NCBI GenBank assembly: GCA_022813625.1
Contig: JAKLMB010000020.1
Coordinates: 558,001-622,000 of the forward strand
Direction: 5' to 3'
DNA length: 64,000 nt
From: Aaosphaeria pasadenensis
Lineage: Eukaryota > Ascomycota > Dothideomycetes > Pleosporales
Shown: positions 33,596 through 44,159 of the stretch, one piece after another
Numbering within the stretch: the first letter of the stretch is position 1
Layout of the letters: the number at the start of each line of letters is the position of its first letter
Position numbers and translations under genes: made by a program
Notes under the pieces: generated by a model
Databases searched by the model: none
Told to the model about the DNA's origin: nothing
The model's input: only the letters and a program-made list of their open reading frames with translations

Positions 33596-36307
33596 TCACA
33601 CCAACGGATCATTGAAATCGAAGTCCATATCCTCAAACCCCTCCTCATCATCATCATCCAACAGCGCATCCAGTTCCTCCATCCTCGCCGACTTCAATCC
33701 ATTTCCGGTCTCCTCACCCGTGGCACCCAACCGAAAAGCCCCTTCCCTCTCACTTGCACTCAGTCCAATCTCCTTATCCACATACGCTGCCCATCCTTCC
33801 CAAACCGCACCTCTATTTCCCGCCGAGCCCCTTCCTGATGCCCTCCATCTCTTCGTAAGCTCGCCCTCTCTATCCTTCGAACTCGTCATCAAGCCCGCCG
33901 CCTGGACAAGCCTGTCATACGCCAATCTATGAGCGTCCACTCCGTTATTCCCCGCGGCGCCGGGAAAGCTATTCCTCGAATACGTCTCCAGCACCGTGCA
34001 GTCCCCGTTCCTCACACGACGGAGCAGCACAGTGTTGATCTGCGCGGGAAGGAACATGGTGTGGGAGAGTCGGATTTCGCCGGTTGGCTCGAAGAAGTGG
34101 CCGAGCATGACGGCGTCGGTTCGCTCGGGCACCACGACGATCTTGCGGGTTTGCATCACCTTGGGGAAGTAGACGAGGATGGGGATGGGTTTGGAGATGG
34201 GGGACGAGAGGCGAGCGGTCTGGGGCGTGGAGGTCCTCCGTGCGAATGCTGCGGCGATGGTGCGAGCGGTCGTAGAGGGAGGAGGCGCGAGGTTGAGGGG
34301 CGCGGGTGGTGTGCGGTTTATGCCTGGTGGATTGAGGGTTATGCCTAGTGGAGGGTGTGTAGCTGGCGGGTTGATATTGATAGATGGCGGAGGGAAACTC
34401 ATTCCTGGTGCGTGGACGTTTGTACCCAGTGGGCCTTGATGGACGATACCAGCTGAAGGGTGTACGATAGGATGTTGAGGTGTCACATGGTGATGTTGCA
34501 TTTGGGGTTGCGGCTGTTGATGCCAGGCTTGATGGGGGTGACCGAACATATTAGCTTGTACATTGTTAGCATTATTGAAGGCAGCAAATTGTTGGGCTGC
34601 CGAAGCATATGCTGATATGAACGGTATTGTCGCCGAGTTGAAGCCAGCTGGTAGAGGAGGTGGGATTTGAGGACCGGCGGTGGCAGGAATTGATGCCATG
34701 GCAGCGTTCGGCAGATTAGGCGGAAATGGAGGTGGTTGATGTAGGGCCGAGTTGAAGGCCAGGTGCTGATTGTGCGCATTCAGCATTGCCTGCAGATTTG
34801 CTCCTGCTGCTTGGTTGTAGGATGAGATGGTGTTGTAAACCAGTTGATGACTGTTCGTTGGCACGGGATTCTGTTGCTGAAACCCCACGGGCAATGTGTT
34901 GTTTGCAATGGGGACATTGCCAGCGCCGACGTTGTTATTGTTATTGTTTTCGTCCCGTTCCATAGGATCAATGTCGTCCCCTTCGTACTCGTAGTCGGTG
35001 GAGATTGCATCGTCATCAGAACCATATGCATACATGCTGCTGTCATCACCCATAGCGCGATCGGGCATTTGGGGGCGTGCGTGCACAAAAGCAGCAGACT
35101 TAAGTCGTCCAAGTAGATGATTCGGAACCGACTTGATGGCATGCTCGAACCATTCAGATTTCTCCTCTTTTGCCGCATTTGTAGCAGGTAAGCGGGATCC
35201 ATGCATCGCCGTTGGAAGAATCAACGGAGGAGGAACATTCCTTGTACCGCCCCCTCCTTCGATAGCCAATTCCAATTCATTTTCATGAGCTTCCTCGGCT
35301 TCAGTGGCAAGTCGGTTGCTGATTTCCGTCTCCGTACACTTCTCATACATCATCCTTGTATTTTTGTTATGGGAATAATATGGCTCTTCGTTAATCAAAC
35401 GCTCGAGTCCACGGGCGCCGTCTTGCTTTAACTTTGAAGTGTCCTTAGGGTGGAGTTCTTGCCCACGAACAAAATTCCGAGCCTGTTCCACGGTTATACC
35501 CGCCTTGTAGAGGAGATGGAGTGCTGTCATTCGGGACCTGTGGCACATGGCAAAGTAGTAATTCCGCTTGACGCGCGACCTGGGCAGGTTGAAAAGTGGC
35601 CTGACTACGCCTGGACTGTCAGTGCCCACCCGCAGGCCGTACTTGACTTCACGATATCGAAGACGCTCGCTCTCTTCAGCCCAATCTTCAAGGCTGTTCC
35701 GTCCCGTATCTTGCCCATCGCTGTTGTTTCGACTGGTGCCGCCACCTTTCTGCTGCGGAATCTCCACAGGATGGCGTTCGAAATCCCACAAGTTTGGTAT
35801 CTCGTCTCGGATCGCACACCGCAGTGCGTAGCCATCCCCTTCGTAGGTGTCAATCCAGCGGTAGAGGAACTCGATGTAGTTCGGCAGCATCGAAGCGTGG
35901 CACTGGACGATGTCCAACAAGATCCGAAGCAAATCCTCCTCCTGGATGAGATCATTAGAGAGAAGCCGTTGGGCCCCAAAAGTAGGAGATAGTTTTGTAG
36001 GTGAGTCAAGTCGCATTTTCTTGGTCCGGTCTGACAGTCCTGGAGTGTTTGCGTTCGGATGCTCGACTTTCCACTGGACTACCCACGTCCACAGTTCTCG
36101 TTCGATCTTTCTGGAGATCCGATCCGTGAAGTCCTGCGTGAGTGCTAAGAATACGCCTGTAGGTGCATCCATCTTGTACACTATGATGTTATCCGAACAA
36201 TCTTCGTAAGGGACTAGCCCTGGGATCGGCGCCACATCGCCTTTGACATCTTGTAGCCTCAGGTACTTATCCTGGAAGAGGTCAAGCACTTTGCCGTGAT
36301 ATGCCAT
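33596..36307 (-). CDS. hypothetical protein, 903 aa
   Basis: Single exon, 903 residues, start MAYHGKVLDLFQDKYLRLQDVKGD. I cannot name the family. The N-terminal 350 residues look folded, with alternating helices and strands (IVYKMDAPTGVFLALTQDF, IERELWTWVVQWKVEHP, LPNYIEFLYRWIDTYEGDGYALRCAIRDEIPNLWDFERHP). An acidic region with an Asn run follows (about 425-460). Then comes a long Pro/Ala/Gln/His-rich segment (about 460-690), probably disordered. A second folded part has IPILVYFPKVMQTRKIVVVPE. The tail is highly acidic (LDDDDEEGFEDMDFDFNDPLV). No signal peptide or membrane segment. The domain order would suit a scaffold or regulatory protein, but no role is assigned. Confidence 0.8.
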   Translation of the reverse strand: MAYHGKVLDLFQDKYLRLQDVKGDVAPIPGLVPYEDCSDNIIVYKMDAPTGVFLALTQDFTDRISRKIERELWTWVVQWKVEHPNANTPGLSDRTKKMRLDSPTKLSPTFGAQRLLSNDLIQEEDLLRILLDIVQCHASMLPNYIEFLYRWIDTYEGDGYALRCAIRDEIPNLWDFERHPVEIPQQKGGGTSRNNSDGQDTGRNSLEDWAEESERLRYREVKYGLRVGTDSPGVVRPLFNLPRSRVKRNYYFAMCHRSRMTALHLLYKAGITVEQARNFVRGQELHPKDTSKLKQDGARGLERLINEEPYYSHNKNTRMMYEKCTETEISNRLATEAEEAHENELELAIEGGGGTRNVPPPLILPTAMHGSRLPATNAAKEEKSEWFEHAIKSVPNHLLGRLKSAAFVHARPQMPDRAMGDDSSMYAYGSDDDAISTDYEYEGDDIDPMERDENNNNNNVGAGNVPIANNTLPVGFQQQNPVPTNSHQLVYNTISSYNQAAGANLQAMLNAHNQHLAFNSALHQPPPFPPNLPNAAMASIPATAGPQIPPPLPAGFNSATIPFISAYASAAQQFAAFNNANNVQANMFGHPHQAWHQQPQPQMQHHHVTPQHPIVHPSAGIVHQGPLGTNVHAPGMSFPPPSININPPATHPPLGITLNPPGINRTPPAPLNLAPPPSTTARTIAAAFARRTSTPQTARLSSPISKPIPILVYFPKVMQTRKIVVVPERTDAVMLGHFFEPTGEIRLSHTMFLPAQINTVLLRRVRNGDCTVLETYSRNSFPGAAGNNGVDAHRLAYDRLVQAAGLMTSSKDREGELTKRWRASGRGSAGNRGAVWEGWAAYVDKEIGLSASEREGAFRLGATGEETGNGLKSARMEELDALLDDDDEEGFEDMDFDFNDPLV

Positions 36308-36866
36308 GATGTCGGGGATTTGCGCTGAGCTTCAGTAAAGTGTGAAATGATCTGCGAAGCTTACGTTTGAAATAACCTCGAGCTTACGACGCCGTGGTTG
36401 TTGCGGTATCAGTTGGTCGGAGACGTCGTCGGCGCGTCGCTAGGCAACGTTACTGTTTTGGTAAGATCAAGAACAATAGGAACGCGCAGGCACAATAACC
36501 GTCAATAAGATAAACAATAGCAGCCTGGTGCATGGACCTCTCACCTCCGGGCGGTCAACAGAGGGGGAGATGGCTGGTAAGTAGAAACTGGGCACAGTGA
36601 GAACGAGAAAGGAAATACTTAATCGTTAAGTTTGTTGACTGAAACTCTGTTTCCACGATACAATACAGCCAGCCCAGCGGGTACAATGCGAATACAGTAT
36701 GTCTATACAATTCTCGCACCAATACAAATGGAAAACCTCCAAAGTCTAATATGCTAGCAAGAAGGGTATACTCATCACTTCTTTTCATCGCCTCGTCGAT
36801 CAAATAGCATCGACTTATTCCACACTTTCACCTGAAACTTCCCCAGAAAGGCATGCAGACTTCACC
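36308..36866. other. intergenic between two minus-strand genes
   Basis: 0.56 kb: promoter of the 903-residue gene and 3' region of MIC12. No coding signal. Confidence 0.6.
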
Positions 36867-37258
36867 CTACTTGTTATCTTTCATTCTGTTAACAACCCCA
36901 CCAATCCTATCCTCAACGTCCTCTCTCACTCTCCTCCAGTCGGTGTTGTAGACTCTCCTCACAACGCCCTCGAGCTCCCTATTCCATCGGTCCTTGGCCA
37001 TCTCTGTCACACCCACAGGCGCTTCCCTTGATGTCGGTTCTGGTGCCGGGGGTTGTGGCTCGATCACGCTTGTGAGCACGGAGCGTTGCTGGCGGAGGAG
37101 GGCTGCTTGCGTCGCGCGGTTCTGCTGGTGGAGGGCGACTGTGAGGTAGAGGACGGCGGAGGTGAGAGTGAAGCCTCCGAGCTGTGAGTGGTCAGTGGAC
37201 ACGATCGCAGGTGGAGAGAACGAGGGCTAGGTCGTACGAAGCCTGTTGTGAAGCCCAT
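36867..37258 (-). CDS. mic12: MICOS complex subunit MIC12-like protein
   Basis: Two exons, 37258-37238 (seven codons) and 37181-36867, with a 56 nt intron (GTACGA...TCACAG); 111 residues. The protein starts MGFTTGFLGGFTLTSAVLYLTVALHQQNRATQAALLRQQ, which is the family's single membrane helix plus basic flank. It ends with RWNRELEGVVRRVYNTDWRRVREDVEDRIG, the conserved C-terminal helix. MIC12 (Aim5) is a small inner-membrane protein that joins MIC10 and MIC60 parts of the cristae-junction complex. The tiny first exon is easily missed; without it the membrane helix loses its N-terminal glycine-rich part. Confidence 0.88.
37182..37237 (-). other. intron of the MIC12 gene
   Basis: 56 nt, GTACGA to CACAG, phase 0, after only seven codons. 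Confidence 0.85.
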
Positions 37259-37834
37259 GATAGGCAAAATTGAGAATAAACAGTCGCCGGTCAGGTATAA
37301 TAGGCGATTGATGAACAGGGCCAATGGCAAAGGTATTGCAATTTGGAATTGGGACTTGCTTCAAGGTAATGACAAGGCGCGCAAAGGATTATGCAGTGCT
37401 CAGACGTAGAGGACGCTGGCGATAATTGACATCAACTTGAGGTGAGGTCAGCTTTGAGGCATGCGACGATCAAGTTACTAGGGAGTGGGGCCGCCGGACG
37501 GATGGGATACGGAGCGAGGGCTACCCAATCAGGTAAGTTTATGACCATGGTTAATAGGGCAAGAACCAACGTATACAAAAGTCAACATGCCGTTCCTTTC
37601 ATAAAAAAACAACAGACAAGTCTTCACAGATGATCGTGTTTGGATCTTCTCGTAAGGTTCTAAAAACAATTTGTATTTTATATTTTTCTAGGCTTGTGCC
37701 TATATCATATCGCTATGCATTTGTACAACATGAAGGAACTTCTTAACCATGGGAGCCGACAACAATGCTCAAACATCATCGGGGTATCTCATCTGAAAAA
37801 TTACGTCGTCGAAAACCACCAATCAAACCTCCCA
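37259..37834. other. intergenic between MIC12 and the S41 peptidase gene
   Basis: 0.58 kb; AT-rich towards 37670-37760, the 3' flank of the peptidase gene. Nothing else recognised. Confidence 0.6.
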
Positions 37835-40285
37835 TTACATCATCGACATCGCGACTGCGATCACCAATGCGAACGCTGCAACGCTAACGCGAAGGCTACC
37901 AGCGGAGTTGGGCTTACCAGACTGCCCTGGCTTCTGGCTCGTAGGCGTGGACTTGGGGAGATCCTCGTCCTTGACCTCGCCAGTTCCGAAAGGCTTGAAG
38001 CCTCCGCTGATGCTGGACTCGTGCTTGGTAGAGCCCTCGACACACTTCTTGTCGTCGTTGAAGGCATCCCAGGTCTGGGCCCAGAGGCCACTTGGGTCGA
38101 CCCAGGTCTTCGCGGTGTAGAAGATCTTGCAGTCAGCTGCTTCGTACACAAACTCGAGCGGGGTGCCGGTGTCGTCTCCCTTGCGGAGATGCTCCTTAAC
38201 CTGCACGCGATTGCGCTCGTCACCGGCGCGGATCAGAACTTGCTCGAGCTCGGCAAGATCCTTGACCTTGGTGTTGTTCAAGTTGTTCTCATAGTTGGCA
38301 GTCGCGGAGTACGCGATCAACCTTTTGGCGCGGTCAGGGAATTGCCCGGCGATAGAGACCTGGCCACCCTTGCTGCCAGCAACGCCCTGCATGGGCTTGT
38401 TCTCGGGACGACCACCGACAACGACAGTCTTAACGCCAGCAAGGTTCTTCATGTTCTCTGCGAAGGCAGCGCATGCGGAACCGCAGAGTCCATCAGTAAG
38501 CATGACGATGTTCTTAGCCTCGAATGGGGGGTTCTGAGAGCTGTCGTTGAAGAAGTTGAAGCCAGGAGACAAGAGAACGTTGGTCTCAACGTTGTCCAAC
38601 TGTGACGAGTTAGCTTGGTATGTTAATTGTTGGATGGGAGAATAACTCACGCTCCATTGCATCAGGGTAGTGAAAGAGTCGCCGTTCAGCTCAACGGGGC
38701 CGTTGAAGTCGTCCCAGCTCTTGAAGTACTCGCCCTTACCAGTCTTGTACACCCAGTAGGCCCAGAAGTAGAAGGATTGTGCGAAAAGGTCCTTGGTGTA
38801 CTCACTGCCCTTGTTCTCGTCGATGATCTTAGAAACGGCATCACCAACTCCAAGGAACTGCTCTTGCGCGCGCCAGTATTGACCAGAGTAGGGAGTATCC
38901 TTGGGGAAGAGCTGCTTGAAGAGATCGAGGTAAAGCTGGATCATGCCTCCGCCGTTCTCGCGCAAGTCGATAACAAGCTTCGTCTTCTTCTCTTGCTTGG
39001 CCTGGGCCAAGAATTCAGCCACGGTAGCCTGGAACTCCTCTCCGTTGGTGTCTTCTTCGGGGCTGAAAGAAATGACCTTCAAGACGGCGACATCCTGGTA
39101 CCCTTGGCCTTCGAGGAAGTAACCTGCGACGACCTCGCTTGTATCCTCAACGATGGGCTCGGGGTAGGTCTCAGGGATGGTTTGGCGCTTGCGGAGGTGC
39201 TGGGGAGTGCGGATCTTTCCGGTGTGGACAGGACGATCGTCCAACTTTTGAGCAACGGGAGCTTCGAAGCTGGTGGTGTTCTTATCGTTCGAGAACTGGT
39301 TGCCGATGACATCTCCAGTGAAGTTACCTTGGCAGAAGACATCGAACAGCGAAGCTCCATCAAGGACGTCATACCAATAAGAAGTCTCGTTGAAATCGCC
39401 CCGTGCGTAGGCAGAAGCTGTACCAAAACGAGCGTAGTTCTGGAAGGTTGCACTGCTACCGTTCTTAAACTTGATCTCGGTCTCGGCCCCGTGATAGTTG
39501 GCCTGGACCTCGAAAGCACCATAAGACTCGCCACCGCTTGGGGTGAAAACGTTTGCCATACGGGCATCGAGATCAAGGTATTGCTCCAGGTTGGCGACCG
39601 ACTCTAGGTACTGCCAAGCATCTTGCCCGTTGATCTGCTCGATCTCGGAGAACTTAGAGGCATCGGAGGAGGCCATGGCGAGAGCATCAGATTCGGTGTA
39701 AAGTTTTGGGAGCTTGATACCGTCCTCAGAGATGGCCATGACACCAACGCCTCGCCAGAAACGGAACATACGCGTGATATCGGGGCGGTAGTTGAAATGA
39801 AAGTTACCGCTCCTGATTGTGATGTTTTGGATAGCCATTTGAACTGCATACTCGCTCTCGAATTTGTCGAGGTTGGACTTGATGTTGTCTAGCTCCTTCT
39901 CGATGTCGAGAGCTCCATTGGACCATGTGTCAGGCGTCTTCTTCAACCAGCCACCATCAGACTGCCATTCCCAAAGGATCTTGAGTTCATCGAGGAGCTT
40001 CGAGTCGCCATCCTTGTCGACTGGGACCGAGTTCAAACAATTGTGAACAAGCTCGGCAGGAAATCTCCTGTCACCGTCCAAAACGAGTTCTGCGAGCTGC
40101 GCGCAAGGCTCTCCAGGGTTGCTTGTTGGTGTAGGGATGGACAACGTCTCTGTCAAGAATGGTGCTTCCGAGGTCCTGGAGGGTGCGGTCTCGATTGGGG
40201 CAGAAACAGATTCCAATGAGGCCGTAGTCTCGAACTGAGCAGAGGCAACAGATGCCAGCAACAGGGCTGAAAGTACGAATGCCAT
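37835..40285 (-). CDS. secreted S41-family peptidase (CPAF-like), probable GPI anchor
   Basis: Two exons, 40285-38651 and 38599-37835, giving 799 residues. The 51 nt between them has GTGAGT, a GCTAAC branch and CACAG, so it is read as an intron although it contains no stop. Residues 1-16 are a signal peptide (MAFVLSALLLASVASA). Conserved S41 blocks are present: VIDLRENGGG and the catalytic serine in MLTDGLCGSACAAFAENM. Several N-x-S/T sites occur. The C-terminus is Ser/Gly-rich and then hydrophobic (SLRVSVAAFALVIAVAMSMM), as in GPI-anchored wall proteins. The family member UstP lies in a fungal RiPP cluster, but I see no precursor or tyrosinase-type gene here, so a cluster role is not supported. 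Long antisense frames are shadows. Confidence 0.88.
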   Translation of the reverse strand: MAFVLSALLLASVASAQFETTASLESVSAPIETAPSRTSEAPFLTETLSIPTPTSNPGEPCAQLAELVLDGDRRFPAELVHNCLNSVPVDKDGDSKLLDELKILWEWQSDGGWLKKTPDTWSNGALDIEKELDNIKSNLDKFESEYAVQMAIQNITIRSGNFHFNYRPDITRMFRFWRGVGVMAISEDGIKLPKLYTESDALAMASSDASKFSEIEQINGQDAWQYLESVANLEQYLDLDARMANVFTPSGGESYGAFEVQANYHGAETEIKFKNGSSATFQNYARFGTASAYARGDFNETSYWYDVLDGASLFDVFCQGNFTGDVIGNQFSNDKNTTSFEAPVAQKLDDRPVHTGKIRTPQHLRKRQTIPETYPEPIVEDTSEVVAGYFLEGQGYQDVAVLKVISFSPEEDTNGEEFQATVAEFLAQAKQEKKTKLVIDLRENGGGMIQLYLDLFKQLFPKDTPYSGQYWRAQEQFLGVGDAVSKIIDENKGSEYTKDLFAQSFYFWAYWVYKTGKGEYFKSWDDFNGPVELNGDSFTTLMQWSVSYSPIQQLTYQANSSQLDNVETNVLLSPGFNFFNDSSQNPPFEAKNIVMLTDGLCGSACAAFAENMKNLAGVKTVVVGGRPENKPMQGVAGSKGGQVSIAGQFPDRAKRLIAYSATANYENNLNNTKVKDLAELEQVLIRAGDERNRVQVKEHLRKGDDTGTPLEFVYEAADCKIFYTAKTWVDPSGLWAQTWDAFNDDKKCVEGSTKHESSISGGFKPFGTGEVKDEDLPKSTPTSQKPGQSGKPNSAGSLRVSVAAFALVIAVAMSMM
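38600..38650 (-). other. in-frame, stop-free 51 nt intron of the S41 peptidase gene
   Basis: Donor GTGAGT, branch GCTAAC, acceptor CACAG. Length is a multiple of three with no stop, so retention would insert 17 residues between MQWS and LDNVETN. Confidence 0.8.
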
Positions 40286-42661
40286 GATTAAAGACCGCTT
40301 CTCAATTGCACCAAGAGAGTGGCGCTTAGTAAATGGTAGATCTTTCCTCCTCCAACACTATAGGTAAACACGTCGAAATTACCTAATACGAGATGGTGAA
40401 GAATAGAAAAAAGAGATCGCGAAGAAAGGCAAAGACAGAGCTGAACCTATGGGGTTATTATGCCTGCCGGTAGAGACCACAGGGCTGAGAGAACGAGATT
40501 CATCGCATGGGCAGACAGCTTTCATTTAATATTGCGAGCATCGAGGCTGAAGGCGCCTCGGATAAGTGCGTTAGCTCAGGCCGGGCAACCGCGCTGGTGG
40601 CCCTATTCGAAGCCATGACCCGCATCCTCCTGGGGGCTGAGTCCAATAAGCGGCCCATGATCTATACTTACACTCGCTCGAGCAGGCCCATGAAGGGCCA
40701 TCAAGGCCTACAGCCTGCCGCTACAGGCATAGCGGCTCGCTTTCCAGGCAGCACTCGCCCCCAGATGGCCCCTGAACTCTGCCTCTATGCTTGGCATTGT
40801 CTTGCATCTGTTCATACACGGAACAAATATATGGAACTCAAGGAGGAACGTCGCTTGATGGAGAGAGATTGGGTGCCTGGTATCAGGGCACAATGTCACG
40901 TCGAGACAGTGCTCGCACGAAGGAGCCACGCACCGCCTAAACGTCTAGGGTCCAACCTCTCATCATGCCATACCATATGCCATATGGTTGTCTTTTCTGA
41001 GCCACAGTGTTGCTCTTTTCCAATGCCATCATTGTGGAGGTGATGAGCAGCATTAGTGGACTACCTGTACGTAAGAGGCAATCAATCGACGTGTCGCATC
41101 AACTGCATGGTTGAATGACCACCAAAAGCGAATGAGCCAAGATCAGGATCTATGGAGGTTAATTTAAAAAGGGAATTCCTTCGAGACACTAGAGTATGCG
41201 GTTAGTAGAGTAGTGACTGTAAGTGTAGACTACTGTGGATAACTACCACTACAGGACGGAGGAGAGCATGACTGACCTTCTGAAGGATGGCAGCGAATTT
41301 CGCAGTAAGTTGGAGAGCGACGGGCTGGGGTCAAATCTAACTCACGTGCACTACGCCCCTTTCAGCCCAAGCCCTTCCCAATCGGGGCTGATCCTCAAAC
41401 CTTCAGGAGAACTCGGGTCCAAAAGACCTTCACCGGTGACAAGGTTGGATGCTCCTATCGACCTCCAGCCGTGTTTTTCTTATTCTTTTCCATCAGTGAC
41501 GTCCTATTAATCCTATCACATCACCATCACTTCCTTCGCTATAAGTCAATAATAACTAATTAATCCCAGTGGTTAATAAATAAGTATGCATCGTCTATTT
41601 CCCTCATAAGTCATCATGAACACACCACACCCTGTCCATTTACCAGAGATTCCAGCCAGGCCCATCATCCATCCCATATAACTACTCCCACCTTTTCGGT
41701 CTATGCTTGCACTCTCTTCTTGGCAGCGTAGAGAAACCCGAGCAATCCGAGGTTTCTTTTATGCAGCCCCCCCATAACCAACCTATCTCGATGCTTGCAT
41801 GGAAAATGTAAACATGTGGCGAGGGCTGTGATGCGCGGGGCTTGCCCACGATCAAATCTGATCTTCTCAAGCTAGCACATGGCTAGAATGCAGTGTGCTG
41901 TGCAAGCCACGTTGTGAGCATCTTGGCCAGTCGCACAGCCGACCATAAGTTTCTTATTCTCCCGCGATGATGGGGGATCTGCTATTCTCGTGACCCTTCA
42001 CATTTAGTCAACTAGCACCGTGAGGCTGGGCCGCGGTGACTGACCGACTGACTGACTGACCGAGATCCCGCATATCGCATCTTTCGCCCGTAGTACAAAA
42101 ATAGGTGCCAAAAAAGCTGGGCTGGGCAAGCTTATGAAGAGGCTTGTTTCGCGGTAGATGACAACTTGGGTGAGCAGTCTGGGGTTGCCTGTCAGAGAGG
42201 GACTCGGCACAAAACGAAAAACCTGTGCGCACTGTGCACTGCTATGCGAAACTGGTAACCCATGTTGTGTTGTTCCAGGATGAATGGTCGACGGCCGACC
42301 AACGCACGATAATTTCTATCCTCAGCCTCAGCCCTGTTTCAAGATTCATCAATGCGAGCGACAACGAGTGCTCCCCAGCTCATTTTACCAACCACCAGGA
42401 AATTAGACGGTCTGGTACTGATGAATGGGGAACTGAAAGGGTGCCCATCATTGGTGTTTCGTTCATTTGACAATGCGCACTTCGGCATGGCTCTACGTTG
42501 CCGTGGGTGAGGACCTGGGAGCGTTCGTCGCCAGGTCAGGTGACGTCGTGCTCTCGAAAGAGCATGTCGTATAGCGGCATCTGTCTATGCGACAACGATG
42601 CTCGACTTCAATCCATATTTATCTTTGTTTGATCGCCTCGACAATCTATAGTAGCATAGGT
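40286..42661. other. 2.4 kb intergenic region
   Basis: Frames at 40507-41043 and 41235-41510 lack recognisable features. Holds a short CTGA repeat at 42037-42064, and at 42584-42648 a decayed copy of the 3' end of the neighbouring decarboxylase gene. Confidence 0.5.
42584..42648 (-). pseudogene. decayed partial copy of the decarboxylase 3' end
   Basis: Compared with 42661-42720, the first ten bases are identical (TCTATGCGAC), and so is CTCGACTTCAA further in. On the minus strand it still reads IVEAIKQR and, after a frame change, LKSS(IV)VA and a stop, parallel to IVEVIEDRLGLKSSGAVA in the intact gene. Confidence 0.6.
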
Positions 42662-43477
42662 CTATGCGACCGCACCACTCGACTTCAACCCCAATCTATC
42701 TTCAATGACTTCAACAATCTCTCTCCAATCTTTCATTGCCCCGCCTCCGACATCACCACAGGCGAGCTCTTTACTCATCGGAGTCAAGACCTCAAACCAA
42801 CCCCCATTCTTAACACCCCATTCCTCATCCAGCACATCTAATTGTTTCTTGGTGATTGGTTGCAACCACATCGCTGTATTCATCGACGGGGCTACCAATA
42901 TGCGCTTTTTCCGTCTTGACCCCGCCTGGCCTTGAATACTGTCCGTACCATTCAGCCCTGGGACATCTCTCACAACATCCAATTCCCCAGTTGTGTCCCA
43001 AGCCCTGATGACTGAAAGTAATAAATTGTCCGACCATCCCTGTGTGATCTTCGCAAGCGTATCTGCACTCAGCGGCGCAACAACCATGATATCCGCCCAG
43101 CGCCTCAGTTCAATATGAAGAATGTGATTCCCCCGCACCCACGGATCCCTCCACTCGTCCTCATCGAAGAACATCCCATCCACGTTCGGCAGAGCCGCGA
43201 TGTCCTGCAACGACGGCTGCTCTGCGCTCTGTCCCGCGAGGAAATTCGTCGCGGACGCGGTGAAGATGAGACGGATGGAGAGATTGGGGTGCGCCGAGAG
43301 CGCGGTGATGATGTTGGGGATCTTGATCGTCGCGACGGAGCCGGTCGCGCACAGCAGCAGGTGGATCTTGGAGTCGTTCAGCGGGAACGGTATCGGGGAT
43401 ACCGGTCGCGATATGTGTTGGTGCTGCACTGCTTCCAGGTGCAGAGGCCTCAGGTCGCGGATCTCGGCGGCGGACAT
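42662..43477 (-). CDS. phosphopantothenoylcysteine decarboxylase (HAL3/CAB3 family)
   Basis: Single exon, 271 residues. Flavoprotein decarboxylating 4'-phosphopantothenoylcysteine to 4'-phosphopantetheine in coenzyme A synthesis. All hallmarks are visible: LLLCATGSVATIKIP (FMN phosphate binding), catalytic His121 in ILHIELRRWAD, APLSADTLAKI, the substrate-clamp motif APSMNTAMW (Asn200) and the catalytic Cys240 in ELACGDVGGGAM. The position GWSDNLL is also typical. There is no long acidic C-tail as in yeast Hal3, so it resembles the plant/animal-type enzyme more than the phosphatase-inhibitor form. An insertion (DVPGLNGTDSIQGQAGSRRKK) precedes the clamp. A decayed copy of its last 60 bp lies directly downstream. 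Confidence 0.92.
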   Translation of the reverse strand: MSAAEIRDLRPLHLEAVQHQHISRPVSPIPFPLNDSKIHLLLCATGSVATIKIPNIITALSAHPNLSIRLIFTASATNFLAGQSAEQPSLQDIAALPNVDGMFFDEDEWRDPWVRGNHILHIELRRWADIMVVAPLSADTLAKITQGWSDNLLLSVIRAWDTTGELDVVRDVPGLNGTDSIQGQAGSRRKKRILVAPSMNTAMWLQPITKKQLDVLDEEWGVKNGGWFEVLTPMSKELACGDVGGGAMKDWREIVEVIEDRLGLKSSGAVA

Positions 43478-44159
43478 GGTGCGTCAATTGTGAGGGTTGT
43501 GATGTGTGGTGTGGTACAGGATCGGAGTCGATGCAATTGGCTTCGTTGCTTCCGATGATCCTCGTTTTTGCACAGTGCGATGATGATATCACTCGTAAAT
43601 TGCATCCAAGAGAAAAGGACGAAAAGCCGCGGTTGGAGGTTCGTGGGGTCGGAATGTGGGTTGCGGATTTACGGAAATAAGGATTGGACTTAAGCCCCTC
43701 ACCAAGATCGATGAACGACGCTCCGATCCGAATCAAAGAAGAAGTCGAGTACCTAAGTAGATATCCACCAAAATTGCATGTTTTTTGCACTTTGGACTAT
43801 GGCGTAACTAGTGGCATGCTCCGTTGGTCCTCTCCGCAATGAATAACGCCCAATTGCTGGCCAACCAGTCGGCTTTAACGGACGATCTATTCGACTAACC
43901 GTCATGATAGTTCCTCGCCCACTTACAGGTTAGCCCTGCATATGAAGGAATCGTCGTATGAGAAATTATCTGAGTAAACATTAAACATCTATCGAAGAAC
44001 TATATTAAGGGCATGCTCCCTCCATCTTGAAGGCCCATATCCAATTCACAACCACAAACACCTATAGAGGTCCAATCTACCTTCATCCGGCCTTGAGAAG
44101 ACAGTGTTCGATATATTCTTCCAGTCCTAATTCCCATACAAGCTCTCCTCGCCTGCACA
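43478..44159. other. divergent promoter region
   Basis: 0.68 kb between the decarboxylase (minus) and the aldo-keto reductase (plus). No separate coding signal. Confidence 0.6.

Noticed and set aside
37694..39607. Long plus-strand frames of 303 and 326 residues
   Set aside because: Antisense shadows of the S41 peptidase gene, whose minus-strand frame has signal peptide, catalytic motifs and GPI signal.
37835..40285. Idea that the UstP-like peptidase marks a RiPP (ustiloxin-type) cluster
   Set aside because: No repeated precursor peptide, DUF3328 or tyrosinase-type gene lies nearby; the neighbours are housekeeping genes.
40507..41043. 178-residue frame upstream of the peptidase gene
   Set aside because: No recognisable feature; length within chance expectation.
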